From a virus: a DNA stretch of 22,793 nt. The DNA is taken from the IMG/VR virus record IMGVR_UViG_3300005939_000057, positions 1-22,793 of that record. The stretch is one strand, 5' to 3'. Below are positions 15,436-21,761 of this stretch, piece after piece. The notes under the pieces are model-generated. The model saw only the letters and a program-made list of their open reading frames with translations, had not been told where the DNA came from and made no database searches. Position 1 is the first letter of the stretch. Every line of letters begins with the position of its first letter. The position numbers were made by a program, and so were the translations under genes.

Positions 15436-16113
15436 TTCAGCCTCCGGTTCTTTGTTATTTTTGGTAAGCCGCGCTGCCGCAGCCTGGATAATCATGGCGT
15501 CTTCATCCGCACCCGGATTTTCCATGCAGGACCATCCGAATGGGGTTACGTTCGTCATTAGAATTGCGGCCTTGCCCCGCGAAGTCACCGCGTAGCTGCC
15601 GTCATGCAATTGTTTTTTGACGAGGTGTTCGCAGATGTCATTCACGTCAGTAAACGACTTGCCGCAAATAGAGCATTTCCCCTCCGAATAATTGATCTCC
15701 CATGATCCGTATTCGAATTGCCTATTCTTTATGATGTTCCAGCCGTGTTTTGAGACATCATTGGTGTCGTAAACTTCGGCCTTGAACAGAATGGCTTCCT
15801 TGCCCTTCAGGTCTTTGCCTTTCCACATTTCCAGCATGCGCCCGATAATCTCTTCAGCGCTGCCTAATGGGTGCTCATCCCCTGCCTTTTTCGGGGTGGT
15901 TTTTTTCATCCGAATGGCGAGATATTTACCGGAGTTTTTCTGGCGATAGAATCCGGCAATCATTTTATCGGCTTCATGATCGTCCAATTGGTTGCCGTTC
16001 AAGTTCGTGCCGATATGCCCATAAACTCCCGTAAATTGCTGGCCTTCCAAGACCTCTAAAACGGTATGTTTGGCGTTATTTGCCGTGGCGCGTAAAAGTG
16101 AATTCGACATCAC
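14896..16113 (-). CDS. Scaffold protein with N-terminal zinc-knuckle/prohead-protease-like domain
   Basis: This 405-aa protein has two halves. Residues 10-205 form a folded domain with GSWEINYSEG, then CSIC (147-150), CEH (161-163) and a late strand FGWSC. That matches the pattern of large S78/XkdF-type prohead-protease domains, in which a serine-containing strand is followed by a CxxC...CxH knuckle. Residues 249-300 form a Lys/Glu coiled coil (LEILKAENEALKAENTELAK), followed by acidic Pro/Glu repeats and a charged C-terminal helix, all typical of phage scaffolds. A separate protease lies directly upstream, so whether the N-terminal domain is active is open. The start is GTG 16113 (seven bases after GGAGG) or ATG 16110. 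Confidence 0.8.
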   Translation of the reverse strand: MMSNSLLRATANNAKHTVLEVLEGQQFTGVYGHIGTNLNGNQLDDHEADKMIAGFYRQKNSGKYLAIRMKKTTPKKAGDEHPLGSAEEIIGRMLEMWKGKDLKGKEAILFKAEVYDTNDVSKHGWNIIKNRQFEYGSWEINYSEGKCSICGKSFTDVNDICEHLVKKQLHDGSYAVTSRGKAAILMTNVTPFGWSCMENPGADEDAMIIQAAAARLTKNNKEPEAEMDPKDEGKTPDKGAENVAAKASDLEILKAENEALKAENTELAKTNKKLTDDLAEYQGKEKEALVESIIVAKEARGVIYDEKTRKAYAGKLMGKTDEALAEIKAEVEEIPVKAEAEPTPEADAEPEADPVDDKGKQTSTANRFLDIPKPKSMGDGGKNSDLSDDAKKVRAFINQCEEDDQ

Positions 16114-16898
16114 GAAATTACCTCCTCGGTTTTCTCTGGCGCTTCCGCCGTTTCCGCTATCGGGGCAATTTCCATGAGGTTGGTGACGATCTTATCGGCT
16201 AGGTGATAGTCAATCGCCTCCAATTCATTGAAGTAAAAATCGCGCTTTCCTTCGGGGTCCAATAGCATTTTATTGGCGAGCGTGGCTTGGTCCATCCCAA
16301 GGTTTTTTGCCAAAATGGAAAGCAATATTTCATTCAGCCGTTCCGCTTCTTCCAAATCGGCCTTGGCGTCTCTGAGGTGGCCCCATGCAATCGTCGATAC
16401 CTCGTGTATCATGACGGTTGAATTGGGGATAAGGAGGCGCTTGCCCTTGGTTCCGCATGAAAACAGGACCGCGCCCGCCGACATTGCCGCGCCGAAACAG
16501 ACGGTGCGAAAATCAACGCCCGCAACTTCCATAACGCCGATCATCGGGAACAACCCATAAATGGAGCCGCCGTAAGAGGCGATGCAAATTGTAATATCCT
16601 GCTCGGCATCCTCTCGAAGCAGATCGTAAATTTGGCTTGCAAAATCCTGAGCGCCATAAAGGCTGAAATCCGTCACCCAAACCGTGCGGGGAAATCCCCT
16701 TTGCGGTTGCTGGATAACGATGGAAGGCGTCGGATCAACTTCGTTCTGACTTCCCATATTGACGGAAAATTGCAAATTGGTTGAAATGGATTGGACTCGC
16801 GGGGGTTGAGCCATTACCGGTCTGCCGTCTTCATTTGCTACCGGCTCGACTTTTGCCTTTTCCGCTGCCGCCTCTTGATTTTCATTCTTTTTTTCCAT
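16110..16898 (-). CDS. ClpP-like prohead maturation protease
   Basis: This 262-aa serine protease belongs to the ClpP/S14-like fold used by many phages to cleave scaffold and capsid. Residues of about 98-112 carry the oxyanion strand with ASYGGS; the nucleophile is Ser140 in FGAAMSAGAV; His165 lies in NSTVMIHEVS; and Asp220 lies in GKRDFYFNELEAIDYHLADKI, the same order and spacing as the ClpP triad. The first 55 residues are a disordered charged tail that a cellular ClpP does not have. The ATG at 16898 has GGGAG six bases upstream and its stop overlaps the scaffold start. It is preceded by a 126-base gap with a leader related to that of the portal gene. Confidence 0.88.
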   Translation of the reverse strand: MEKKNENQEAAAEKAKVEPVANEDGRPVMAQPPRVQSISTNLQFSVNMGSQNEVDPTPSIVIQQPQRGFPRTVWVTDFSLYGAQDFASQIYDLLREDAEQDITICIASYGGSIYGLFPMIGVMEVAGVDFRTVCFGAAMSAGAVLFSCGTKGKRLLIPNSTVMIHEVSTIAWGHLRDAKADLEEAERLNEILLSILAKNLGMDQATLANKMLLDPEGKRDFYFNELEAIDYHLADKIVTNLMEIAPIAETAEAPEKTEEVIS

Positions 16899-17024
16899 GC
16901 GCTTCTCCCGGTTACGAAAAAAGCGTATGCACAGATTATTTTTTTTTCGGGATTGGTACGGTTTTTCAGAAAAGTATATTTATCCGCTACATGGACCACT
17001 TATTGTAGAATTTACTTTAGGTAT
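16899..17024 (-). promoter_or_regulatory. Leader of the protease gene with 22-bp repeat copy 1 and weak hairpin
   Basis: This gap between the head morphogenesis stop and the protease start holds a copy of a 22-bp sequence (16950-16971) also found upstream of portal. On the coding strand it is followed by an inverted repeat CGAAAAAA (16949-16942) with TTTTTTCG (16922-16915) around a 19-base loop, and then AACCGGGAG before ATG. The region is AT-rich unlike its neighbours. A transcription or translation control role is inferred. I see no clear -35/-10 pair. Confidence 0.5.
16950..16971 (-). repeat. 22-bp direct repeat, copy 1
   Basis: TTCTGAAAAACCGTACCAAT plus CC on the minus strand. It matches copy 2 at 19621-19642 at 20 of 22 positions and is in the same orientation. 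It lies 51 bases upstream of the protease start codon. Confidence 0.85.
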
Positions 17025-18077
17025 TTAAGCAGCTTCTAAAAAGGCTTCCGGCGTCATGTCAATCGAACTGGCCTCCGGGATAATCGTGCAACAGCATCCA
17101 GGGTGGGCGGGCAATCCAGGCAGGTCTTTTATTTTGTAGGTTACACCGTGACGGGGTAAGCAGATTCCGCAAACATTATCTTTTTCACTGGTCAGCCACG
17201 TTACTTCCCGCACTCCAATCTTTTCATGGAATGCCAGCTTCCCCATATTGTGGACGCGGTTATTTTCCGTGGCCGCTATCAATTGCATTCGATTTGCAGC
17301 GCTTGGAAAAACACGGCCGCCCGCATGCCTGAATTTCTCTGGGTCAATCGGGACGTGGCCTAGCTTCCGGACCGTTTCATAAAGTGGATCGCCGGAGATC
17401 ATGGACGTTGCGAGAGTGCCTTTTATTTTTTGCTTGATCTCATTCGCCACGTCTCCGGCAAGCTCTAATCTGTAGGCTGATAAAAACTGCAACCCTTCGG
17501 TGCTGATAATGCCTCTGGCATTGGTTGCTAATTCGCCGACTTGTTTCTTTGTCAGATCGCCCCATCCACCGGGGGCCTTCTGGTCAACCACATCCTGGAC
17601 GCCCCAAAAGAGGCCGTTATCAATTGCCGCCTTGGTCTGCGCCTCAACCAGTTTAGCCTGGCGGGCAAATGCCTGATCGATGGATTTATCAATATCTTTT
17701 TGCAGGCCGGCCATGCCCCTTTTGCGTTTCGCCGGAGTGTTGAATTTCGGATTGTGATCAAAATCCTTAATCGTCTTGCCGATTTCCTCGCGGGCCGTCG
17801 CCATTTCCCGCTGCATGTCCATGACCTGCTTGCGGGTGAGCGCATCAACTTCCTTGCTGGCCTGCTCGGTGGATTTTCGGATTCGTTCGGATAGATCGGC
17901 CGCGACAGATAAAAGCGGCATCATGCCGAATTGTGGTTGATCTTTCAGGGCCGCATTGGCTGCCGGGTGTGCATGCCCGCAAGTGCCGGACCAATCTTGT
18001 GAATACCATGCAAGCAGGGTGGTGAAGGCCGCAAATTTGGCCGGAGCCATTCCACGGCGAAAAGCCAGCCGGGGCAC
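17025..18077 (-). CDS. Head morphogenesis protein (Mu F / SPP1 gp7-like)
   Basis: This 350-aa protein belongs to the phage head morphogenesis family that acts beside the portal in the prohead. The diagnostic C-terminal part is TWLTSEKDNVCGICLPRHG, with C303 and C306, followed by PAHPGCCC (H325, C328). This is the VCp.C...G...HP.CrC pattern of Mu gpF-like domains, likely a metal-binding site. The middle is long coiled helices (about 60-220). Start is GTG 18077, one base before the end of the portal stop, with AAGG eight bases upstream. An ATG at codon 10 has no SD. Its order after portal is standard. Confidence 0.85.
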   Translation of the reverse strand: MPRLAFRRGMAPAKFAAFTTLLAWYSQDWSGTCGHAHPAANAALKDQPQFGMMPLLSVAADLSERIRKSTEQASKEVDALTRKQVMDMQREMATAREEIGKTIKDFDHNPKFNTPAKRKRGMAGLQKDIDKSIDQAFARQAKLVEAQTKAAIDNGLFWGVQDVVDQKAPGGWGDLTKKQVGELATNARGIISTEGLQFLSAYRLELAGDVANEIKQKIKGTLATSMISGDPLYETVRKLGHVPIDPEKFRHAGGRVFPSAANRMQLIAATENNRVHNMGKLAFHEKIGVREVTWLTSEKDNVCGICLPRHGVTYKIKDLPGLPAHPGCCCTIIPEASSIDMTPEAFLEAA

Positions 18078-19565
18078 TTACTTGACCTTTTTGGGTGGTT
18101 TTTTCTTCGTGGCTGTTTTCTTGTCGGCTTCCATTTTACTTTGCAGGGCCAGCATTTTATGGGCGACGGAATTGAAATTTTTCTCTTCTGATTTCTTGGT
18201 CAACGCCGCCGCTACTGATTCCAATTCCTCTTCTGAAATTCCCAACACCGCCGCCGCTACCTTGGGGGTGAACACTTGCGCCTGGACCAACGCGGCCATT
18301 TCACCGGGTGTCATATAATTGCGAATTCGCAACATCTCGGCGGCCAATCGGGCTTCTTCTTGATCGGGATCAACGCCACGTCGTTCCAGGTAAGTGCGCC
18401 TTGAGATAAGCGCCCGGTCAACCGCTTCCCGATCTTCCCGGACTTCCCATTCTTCATCATCGACCCGCAAGCCCGTGAAGAAATACCCAATTTTTACGTC
18501 TTCGGCGATCCCAATTGCTTTTCTAACTTCGGGATCATTGAAAAACCAGATCATCAAGGATTTGATTTTTTGGGCCAATCGTTTGATCTGGAAAGTTTTC
18601 GCCTTGAAAACAATGCGGGCCGTGCTGAAATTCGGCCCCTCGCCGGTAATGAATATCGGCTCCAAGTCATGCGCCATCGCAATTTGATTTGTCTGTAAAA
18701 CAATTCGTTCGGTTGTATTGAGAATGTCGCCCTCGACGCCCTTTTGCACGATTTCAACGAAAGGATCGGTCACGAGGGCTTGCCGCTGATCCATGGTGTT
18801 CAAGGTCGTTTGCATTTTTTGGAGGTCGGCGGCTTTCGGGATAAACACTTTATTGCCGACAGCCCCGCCAAGCTTGACCAACCGGATCACATTGACAAAT
18901 CGTTTTGCAATGGAGTTTTCAGCTTTTCGCAAATTCAACAGAATCGGAATCTTGTCGAGCGCCGCCGTGGTCAAGCCATCGGCCCTTTTGTTTACGCCAT
19001 CTTCTTCTTGGTATTCCAATCGCAGATAACGCCAAGCGTCTAAAGTTTCACCTTCCCATGTTCCATCCTGGGCAACCACCTTGCGGTCCTCGGTCGTGTA
19101 CTGTTCGAGTTTGACAAGCTTTCCAGCTTCATAGGTGATCTTGAGCGACAAGGGATTTATCGCCCTCAATCGTATCGTGCCATCGTCTTCACGGTGCTTG
19201 AAAACTCCGACTTCGCCCTTGACGATTAGGAGCACAAGCACCTGCCAGAGCGATTCGTACATGCCAACTTTTTGCTCGTACTCTTCAATTTTTTCGCGCT
19301 CTTCTTCTTTTTTCGTGAGGTATTTGATGCCGTCGCCAAGAACGAAAGTACACCAGCAATGGACCGGCTTCTTGACCGCATCGACTTGCATGTAATACAG
19401 CCAGCACAGCTTTGCCCGATCATCCCATTCTTTCGGAACCGGGTCTTCATCTTTTGTGCCGGTATAATCGCTAATCCGCGCAGCAACGGCTTGAACGCCA
19501 CTCGCTACACTTTCGAATGAAATGTTGACTGCGCTGAGGAGTCTATCGGCAATTTTATTCGGCAT
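18078..19565 (-). CDS. Portal protein
   Basis: This 495-aa protein would form the dodecameric channel at the capsid vertex through which terminase drives DNA. Its place directly upstream of the head morphogenesis gene is normal. Features include an N-terminal part with AKLCWLYYMQVDAVKKPVHC, a beta-rich centre (TIRLRAINPLSLKITYEAGKL), a helix NSIAKRFVNVIRLVKLGG, and a long C-terminal helical region with KTFQIKRLAQKIKSLMIWFF, then GLRVDDEEWEVREDREAVDRA. The last 40 residues are very Lys-rich (KKPPKKVK). The ATG at 19565 has GGAAGG upstream, but that SD sits inside a hairpin. Confidence 0.83.
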   Translation of the reverse strand: MPNKIADRLLSAVNISFESVASGVQAVAARISDYTGTKDEDPVPKEWDDRAKLCWLYYMQVDAVKKPVHCWCTFVLGDGIKYLTKKEEEREKIEEYEQKVGMYESLWQVLVLLIVKGEVGVFKHREDDGTIRLRAINPLSLKITYEAGKLVKLEQYTTEDRKVVAQDGTWEGETLDAWRYLRLEYQEEDGVNKRADGLTTAALDKIPILLNLRKAENSIAKRFVNVIRLVKLGGAVGNKVFIPKAADLQKMQTTLNTMDQRQALVTDPFVEIVQKGVEGDILNTTERIVLQTNQIAMAHDLEPIFITGEGPNFSTARIVFKAKTFQIKRLAQKIKSLMIWFFNDPEVRKAIGIAEDVKIGYFFTGLRVDDEEWEVREDREAVDRALISRRTYLERRGVDPDQEEARLAAEMLRIRNYMTPGEMAALVQAQVFTPKVAAAVLGISEEELESVAAALTKKSEEKNFNSVAHKMLALQSKMEADKKTATKKKPPKKVK

Positions 19566-19570
19566 CGCGC

Positions 19571-19597
19571 CCTTCCGGTTTTTTTCAACCGGGAAGG
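19571..19597 (-). promoter_or_regulatory. Hairpin covering the portal ribosome-binding site
   Basis: On the coding strand CCTTCCCGGTT (19597-19587) can pair with AACCGGAAGG (19580-19571) around a six-base A-rich loop, giving ten pairs with one bulge. The 3' arm contains the portal SD, with the ATG five to six bases beyond, so folding would hide the ribosome-binding site. No U-tract follows, so a terminator is unlikely. Confidence 0.55.
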
Positions 19598-19620
19598 TAC
19601 GAACGAATTTAGAACTTTAT

Positions 19621-19642
19621 GGATTGGTATGGGTTTTCAGAA
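19621..19642 (-). repeat. 22-bp direct repeat, copy 2
   Basis: TTCTGAAAACCCATACCAAT plus CC on the minus strand, directly after the recombinase stop codon (19649-19647) and 55 bases before the portal start. It has 20 of 22 identical positions with copy 1 at 16950-16971. It could be a control element or, because it borders the integrase gene, part of an attachment site. Confidence 0.8.
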
Positions 19643-19646
19643 TTGC

Positions 19647-20489
19647 TTAGATTTGATCCACCGCCGCTTGCATATCGCCATCGTTGCAATGCGTGTAGAT
19701 TTGGGTTGTGACTATGCTCGAATGCCCCAAGAGTTCCTGTGTTAGCCTCATATTTTTGGTAGAGGATAGAAGTAGGGTCGCAAAGGTATGGCGCAAGGAG
19801 TGCGGGGAGATTTCTTTTATCCCGGCCTTTTTACACCACACCTTGAGCCGATTTCTGATTTGCTCGGTGGTGATATGCCCCTTGCCAAATCGTCCCGTGA
19901 AGAAATAGCCGTTGTCCCGATGGACCTTTTCCCGATCCTCAAGCCATTGGCCCAACACACGGGAGACCGTTGCGGATAAAACCTTGACCTGCTCCTTCCC
20001 GCCTTTCGCCTGAATGATTATGTGCCGAGCATCGATCCAGTCGGCAATTTTCAAAGTGGCAACCTCAGCCACTCGCAACCCGGCCCCGACCATCATTTGA
20101 ATAATTGCCAAATCGCGCATGGCGTTTTTATCATCGCTATCCGTGATGGAATAAATCAGCGTATCCCGTTCCTGCTCTGACAGGTATTGACGTGGCGCAT
20201 GATTCACCCGTCTGGTTTTGAGCAATCGCGCCGGATCAATGGAAACAAGGGCCGTCGCCTCTGCCCATTTGAAAAAGGATTTCACCGCCGAGACGCACCG
20301 ATAAATGGAAGCATCCGAAAGGTTACTCCCGCGCAATCCCAAAACGAATTGATCCAAATCGCCCGGCGTGGCTTCCATCGGATCAACGAATTCGGCCAAC
20401 CGCACAAGGTCTCGACCATATGCCGAAAGGGTATGGGGGCTGTGACCATTGGCGGTAAGGTGGTTGAGAAAATTATTGATTGAAGTCAT
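19647..20489 (-). CDS. Tyrosine recombinase / phage integrase (XerC/D-like)
   Basis: This 280-aa enzyme has the complete set of catalytic residues: Arg139 in VGAGLRVAEV, Lys162 in the AKGGKEQ beta-hairpin, His230 and Arg233 in SPHSLRHTFA, His256 in LLGHSSIVTT and Tyr265 in IYTH. The SAM-like N-terminal domain (1-95) has the usual NFLNHLTANGHSPHTLSAYG start. The length is that of Xer-type recombinases, shorter than most lambda-type integrases, and no arm-binding domain is seen. It starts three bases after the 70-aa gene and precedes portal with an 81-base gap. It would integrate and excise the phage, resolve dimers, or act on the nearby repeats; which one is open. Confidence 0.9.
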   Translation of the reverse strand: MTSINNFLNHLTANGHSPHTLSAYGRDLVRLAEFVDPMEATPGDLDQFVLGLRGSNLSDASIYRCVSAVKSFFKWAEATALVSIDPARLLKTRRVNHAPRQYLSEQERDTLIYSITDSDDKNAMRDLAIIQMMVGAGLRVAEVATLKIADWIDARHIIIQAKGGKEQVKVLSATVSRVLGQWLEDREKVHRDNGYFFTGRFGKGHITTEQIRNRLKVWCKKAGIKEISPHSLRHTFATLLLSSTKNMRLTQELLGHSSIVTTQIYTHCNDGDMQAAVDQI

Positions 20490-20492
20490 TTG

Positions 20493-20705
20493 CTAATTTT
20501 CCCCATAGAATAATTTGCAGCCTTCGCCGTTACGCCAAAGGCGGGCAGCAATTTTGATGTGTATTTTACGACCTGTTCTTTCGTTTACAGCATCCCATTC
20601 GATCCGGCCCCGTTCCCCTTTCACATCGGTAATTATTACTTTGCAGACATGCCCGCTTATCAAGGTGTAATATTTCTCGCCAATTTCGACGCTCTCTTTA
20701 TTCAT
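20493..20705 (-). CDS. Small 70-aa beta-rich protein, unknown
   Basis: I use ATG 20705, with GGAG about ten bases upstream and an 8-nt overlap with the helix-turn-helix gene, although the frame is open to 20744. The product begins MNKESVEIGEKYYTLISGHV and is made of short strands with a pattern of the kind vGekY...isGhv.kV.I......Grie...v.eRTGRkihIk.aarL. It resembles small SH3-like phage or bacterial proteins with a G-x-x-Y start and a TGR-x-(I/V)-x-I end. No function is assigned. It is followed by the recombinase with a three-base gap. Confidence 0.7.
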   Translation of the reverse strand: MNKESVEIGEKYYTLISGHVCKVIITDVKGERGRIEWDAVNERTGRKIHIKIAARLWRNGEGCKLFYGEN

Positions 20706-21051
20706 TTTTTTTGTTCTCCCGTTCGTATCGGATAACTTCAGCAATTGGAACGAAGCGCATTCGGCCCCTTCGATATGCCGCCAATTTCCCGTATTGGTTT
20801 ATCATTGCGGCCAATGTGGACCGCGCAATTCCAGTCCTTTCAACCACCTTTGAAACAGTCAAATTCGGGAGCGAAAGGATTGTGTCCTCGTCGGCTTTCT
20901 GAAAATCCTTCAATTTTATTCTTACCGGATCGCCCAGGCCCCTCCCGCCTTTGGTTATTTCGCAGGCCATGATTTCATTTTTGCCGACCTTGTACTTGAC
21001 CTGCGAGGGTAAATATAGCGCCTTGGATTTCTTGTGTTGGTAGATCATCAT
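20698..21051 (-). CDS. Helix-turn-helix DNA-binding protein (excisionase/regulator-like)
   Basis: This 117-aa protein has a helix-turn-helix at about 64-86 in the segment LTVSKVVERTGIARSTLAAM, followed by a short wing-like GRMRFVPIAEVIRYE, a MerR/excisionase-like arrangement. The N-terminal 55 residues are a separate beta-rich part (ALYLPSQVKYKVGKNEIMA). ATG 21051 has GGAG seven bases upstream. Two genes from the recombinase, it could be the excisionase (directionality factor) or the regulator of the promoter at 21585-21613. Neither is shown by the sequence. Confidence 0.75.
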   Translation of the reverse strand: MMIYQHKKSKALYLPSQVKYKVGKNEIMACEITKGGRGLGDPVRIKLKDFQKADEDTILSLPNLTVSKVVERTGIARSTLAAMINQYGKLAAYRRGRMRFVPIAEVIRYERENKKNE

Positions 21052-21099
21052 CGCTGTTCTCCTTGTTGATGCCTGTCAGTTGTGTGCAGGCTGGCATAA

Positions 21100-21340
21100 T
21101 TACGCCCCTTCGGTAATCTCACACAGTTTCTTGAAGTGTTGGTTGGCGGCATACGCCAGCGCTTCATGGCCGGACATTCCCGCTTTTTTCTTGATCGCGT
21201 AATAGGAATATGCGCGGCTGCACAAAGCTTTTTCGCATATCGAGGTTCCAGAGCCGTCTTTCAATTTCAAGTACGCCCCCCAACCCTTCAAAGTCGTTTA
21301 CGTTGGCATCTTTCAGCATTTCAGCGATGTATTCGTTCAT
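21100..21340 (-). pseudogene. Small ORF broken by a single-base frame change in a G6 run
   Basis: A frame with a good start (ATG 21340-21338, AAGGA seven bases upstream) encodes MNEYIAEMLKDANVNDFEGLG. It then reaches GGGGGG (21281-21276) and, if read straight, continues into an atypical stretch that stops at 21164. The +1 frame from the G-run onward has no start of its own except TTG (21291), yet carries a better-looking protein: AYLKLKDGSGTS, ICEKALCSRAYSYYAIKKKAG, HEALAYAANQHFKKLC, with a stop at 21102-21100. Joining the two gives 79 aa. This fits one extra G (mutation or sequencing error). A -1 slip would meet a stop at once, so ordinary -1 recoding does not explain it. The function is unknown. 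Confidence 0.6.
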
Positions 21341-21352
21341 GGCTTTATCCTT

Positions 21353-21538
21353 TCAGGTTCTGAATGGGTCGTTAAGTAGGGCCTTGCAATGGAAGCAATG
21401 TAATTGGCGCAATTCTAATTCCTTCTTCCGTTCGTCCACCGACTGGCTCACCAGTAGAGACAGCGGGAGCGCGAACTTCGTCTCTTTGCCACAACGCGGG
21501 CAAGCGTAACTGGCTTCATCGATCGGCTTGTCATTCAT
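21353..21538 (-). CDS. Small zinc-ribbon protein (two CxxC)
   Basis: This 61-aa protein has CPRC (C13, C16) and CFHC (C48, C51), a zinc-ribbon arrangement with a 31-residue spacer rich in charged helix residues. I use ATG 21538 because it has GGAG eight bases upstream; the longer open frame to 21613 runs across the promoter and is excluded. It is the first gene after the leftward promoter. Such small ribbons occur in phage early regions as DNA- or polymerase-binding factors, but no specific role can be named. Confidence 0.75.
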   Translation of the reverse strand: MNDKPIDEASYACPRCGKETKFALPLSLLVSQSVDERKKELELRQLHCFHCKALLNDPFRT

Positions 21539-21578
21539 TTCCGTTTCTCCTGTTTGCTTTGTTTGTCCGTTTCTCATG

Positions 21579-21613
21579 TTTACAACTATAGTCGTTAGCG
21601 GTATGGTTGTCAA
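21579..21613. promoter_or_regulatory. Inverted repeat spanning the promoter, possible operator
   Basis: TTTACAAC (21579-21586) and GTTGTCAA (21606-21613) are inverted copies with one mismatch and 19 bases between them. They cover the -10 and -35 boxes of the leftward promoter, where a repressor dimer would block it. The arms overlap functional promoter bases, so a fortuitous match is possible. Confidence 0.45.
21585..21613 (-). promoter_or_regulatory. Strong sigma70-like promoter for the leftward operon
   Basis: On the minus strand a perfect TTGACA (-35, 21613-21608), a 17-base spacer and TATAGT (-10, 21590-21585, five of six consensus bases) match the consensus almost fully. Transcription would begin near 21578 and enter the zinc-ribbon gene, whose ATG is at 21538. 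It is the only near-consensus promoter I see in the window. Confidence 0.8.
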
Positions 21614-21761
21614 GTAAAAAATGAAAAAATAATAAAAAAATAAAACCGTGTGTTTTTAGATAGTTAGCTTGCCTATGGCCGTTCCCTGTAAAAAAGCCGT
21701 CGTTTTTTCTGAAAAAATAAGCCACTAGCATGGCATCCGCTCCCGCTCCTATGGTTCCCGC
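21607..21761 (+). promoter_or_regulatory. Intergenic control region of the terminase, with a weak rightward promoter
   Basis: A possible rightward promoter has TTGTCA at 21607-21612 and TAATAA at 21630-21635 with a 17-base spacer. Its -35 box overlaps that of the leftward promoter, so the two would be back to back. The rest of the stretch is AT-rich with A- and T-runs and has no clear terminator or small gene. The terminase start has no good SD. A match of 10 bases to the leader repeat (21707-21716) is too short to rely on. Confidence 0.35.

Noticed and set aside
14833-15561. A 242-codon plus-strand frame opposite the scaffold
   Set aside because: Phe/Gly-rich artefact of the complement of Glu/Lys/Ala-rich coiled-coil codons.
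21060-21100. GCCTG...CAGGC inverted repeat between the broken ORF and the helix-turn-helix gene, as terminator or operator
   Set aside because: Only five pairs with an 11-base loop and no U-run; too weak to claim.
21707-21716. TTCTGAAAAA upstream of the terminase as a third copy of the leader repeat
   Set aside because: Only ten AT-rich bases match, and TTCTGAAAA also occurs inside the helix-turn-helix gene near 20897, so the match can be chance.
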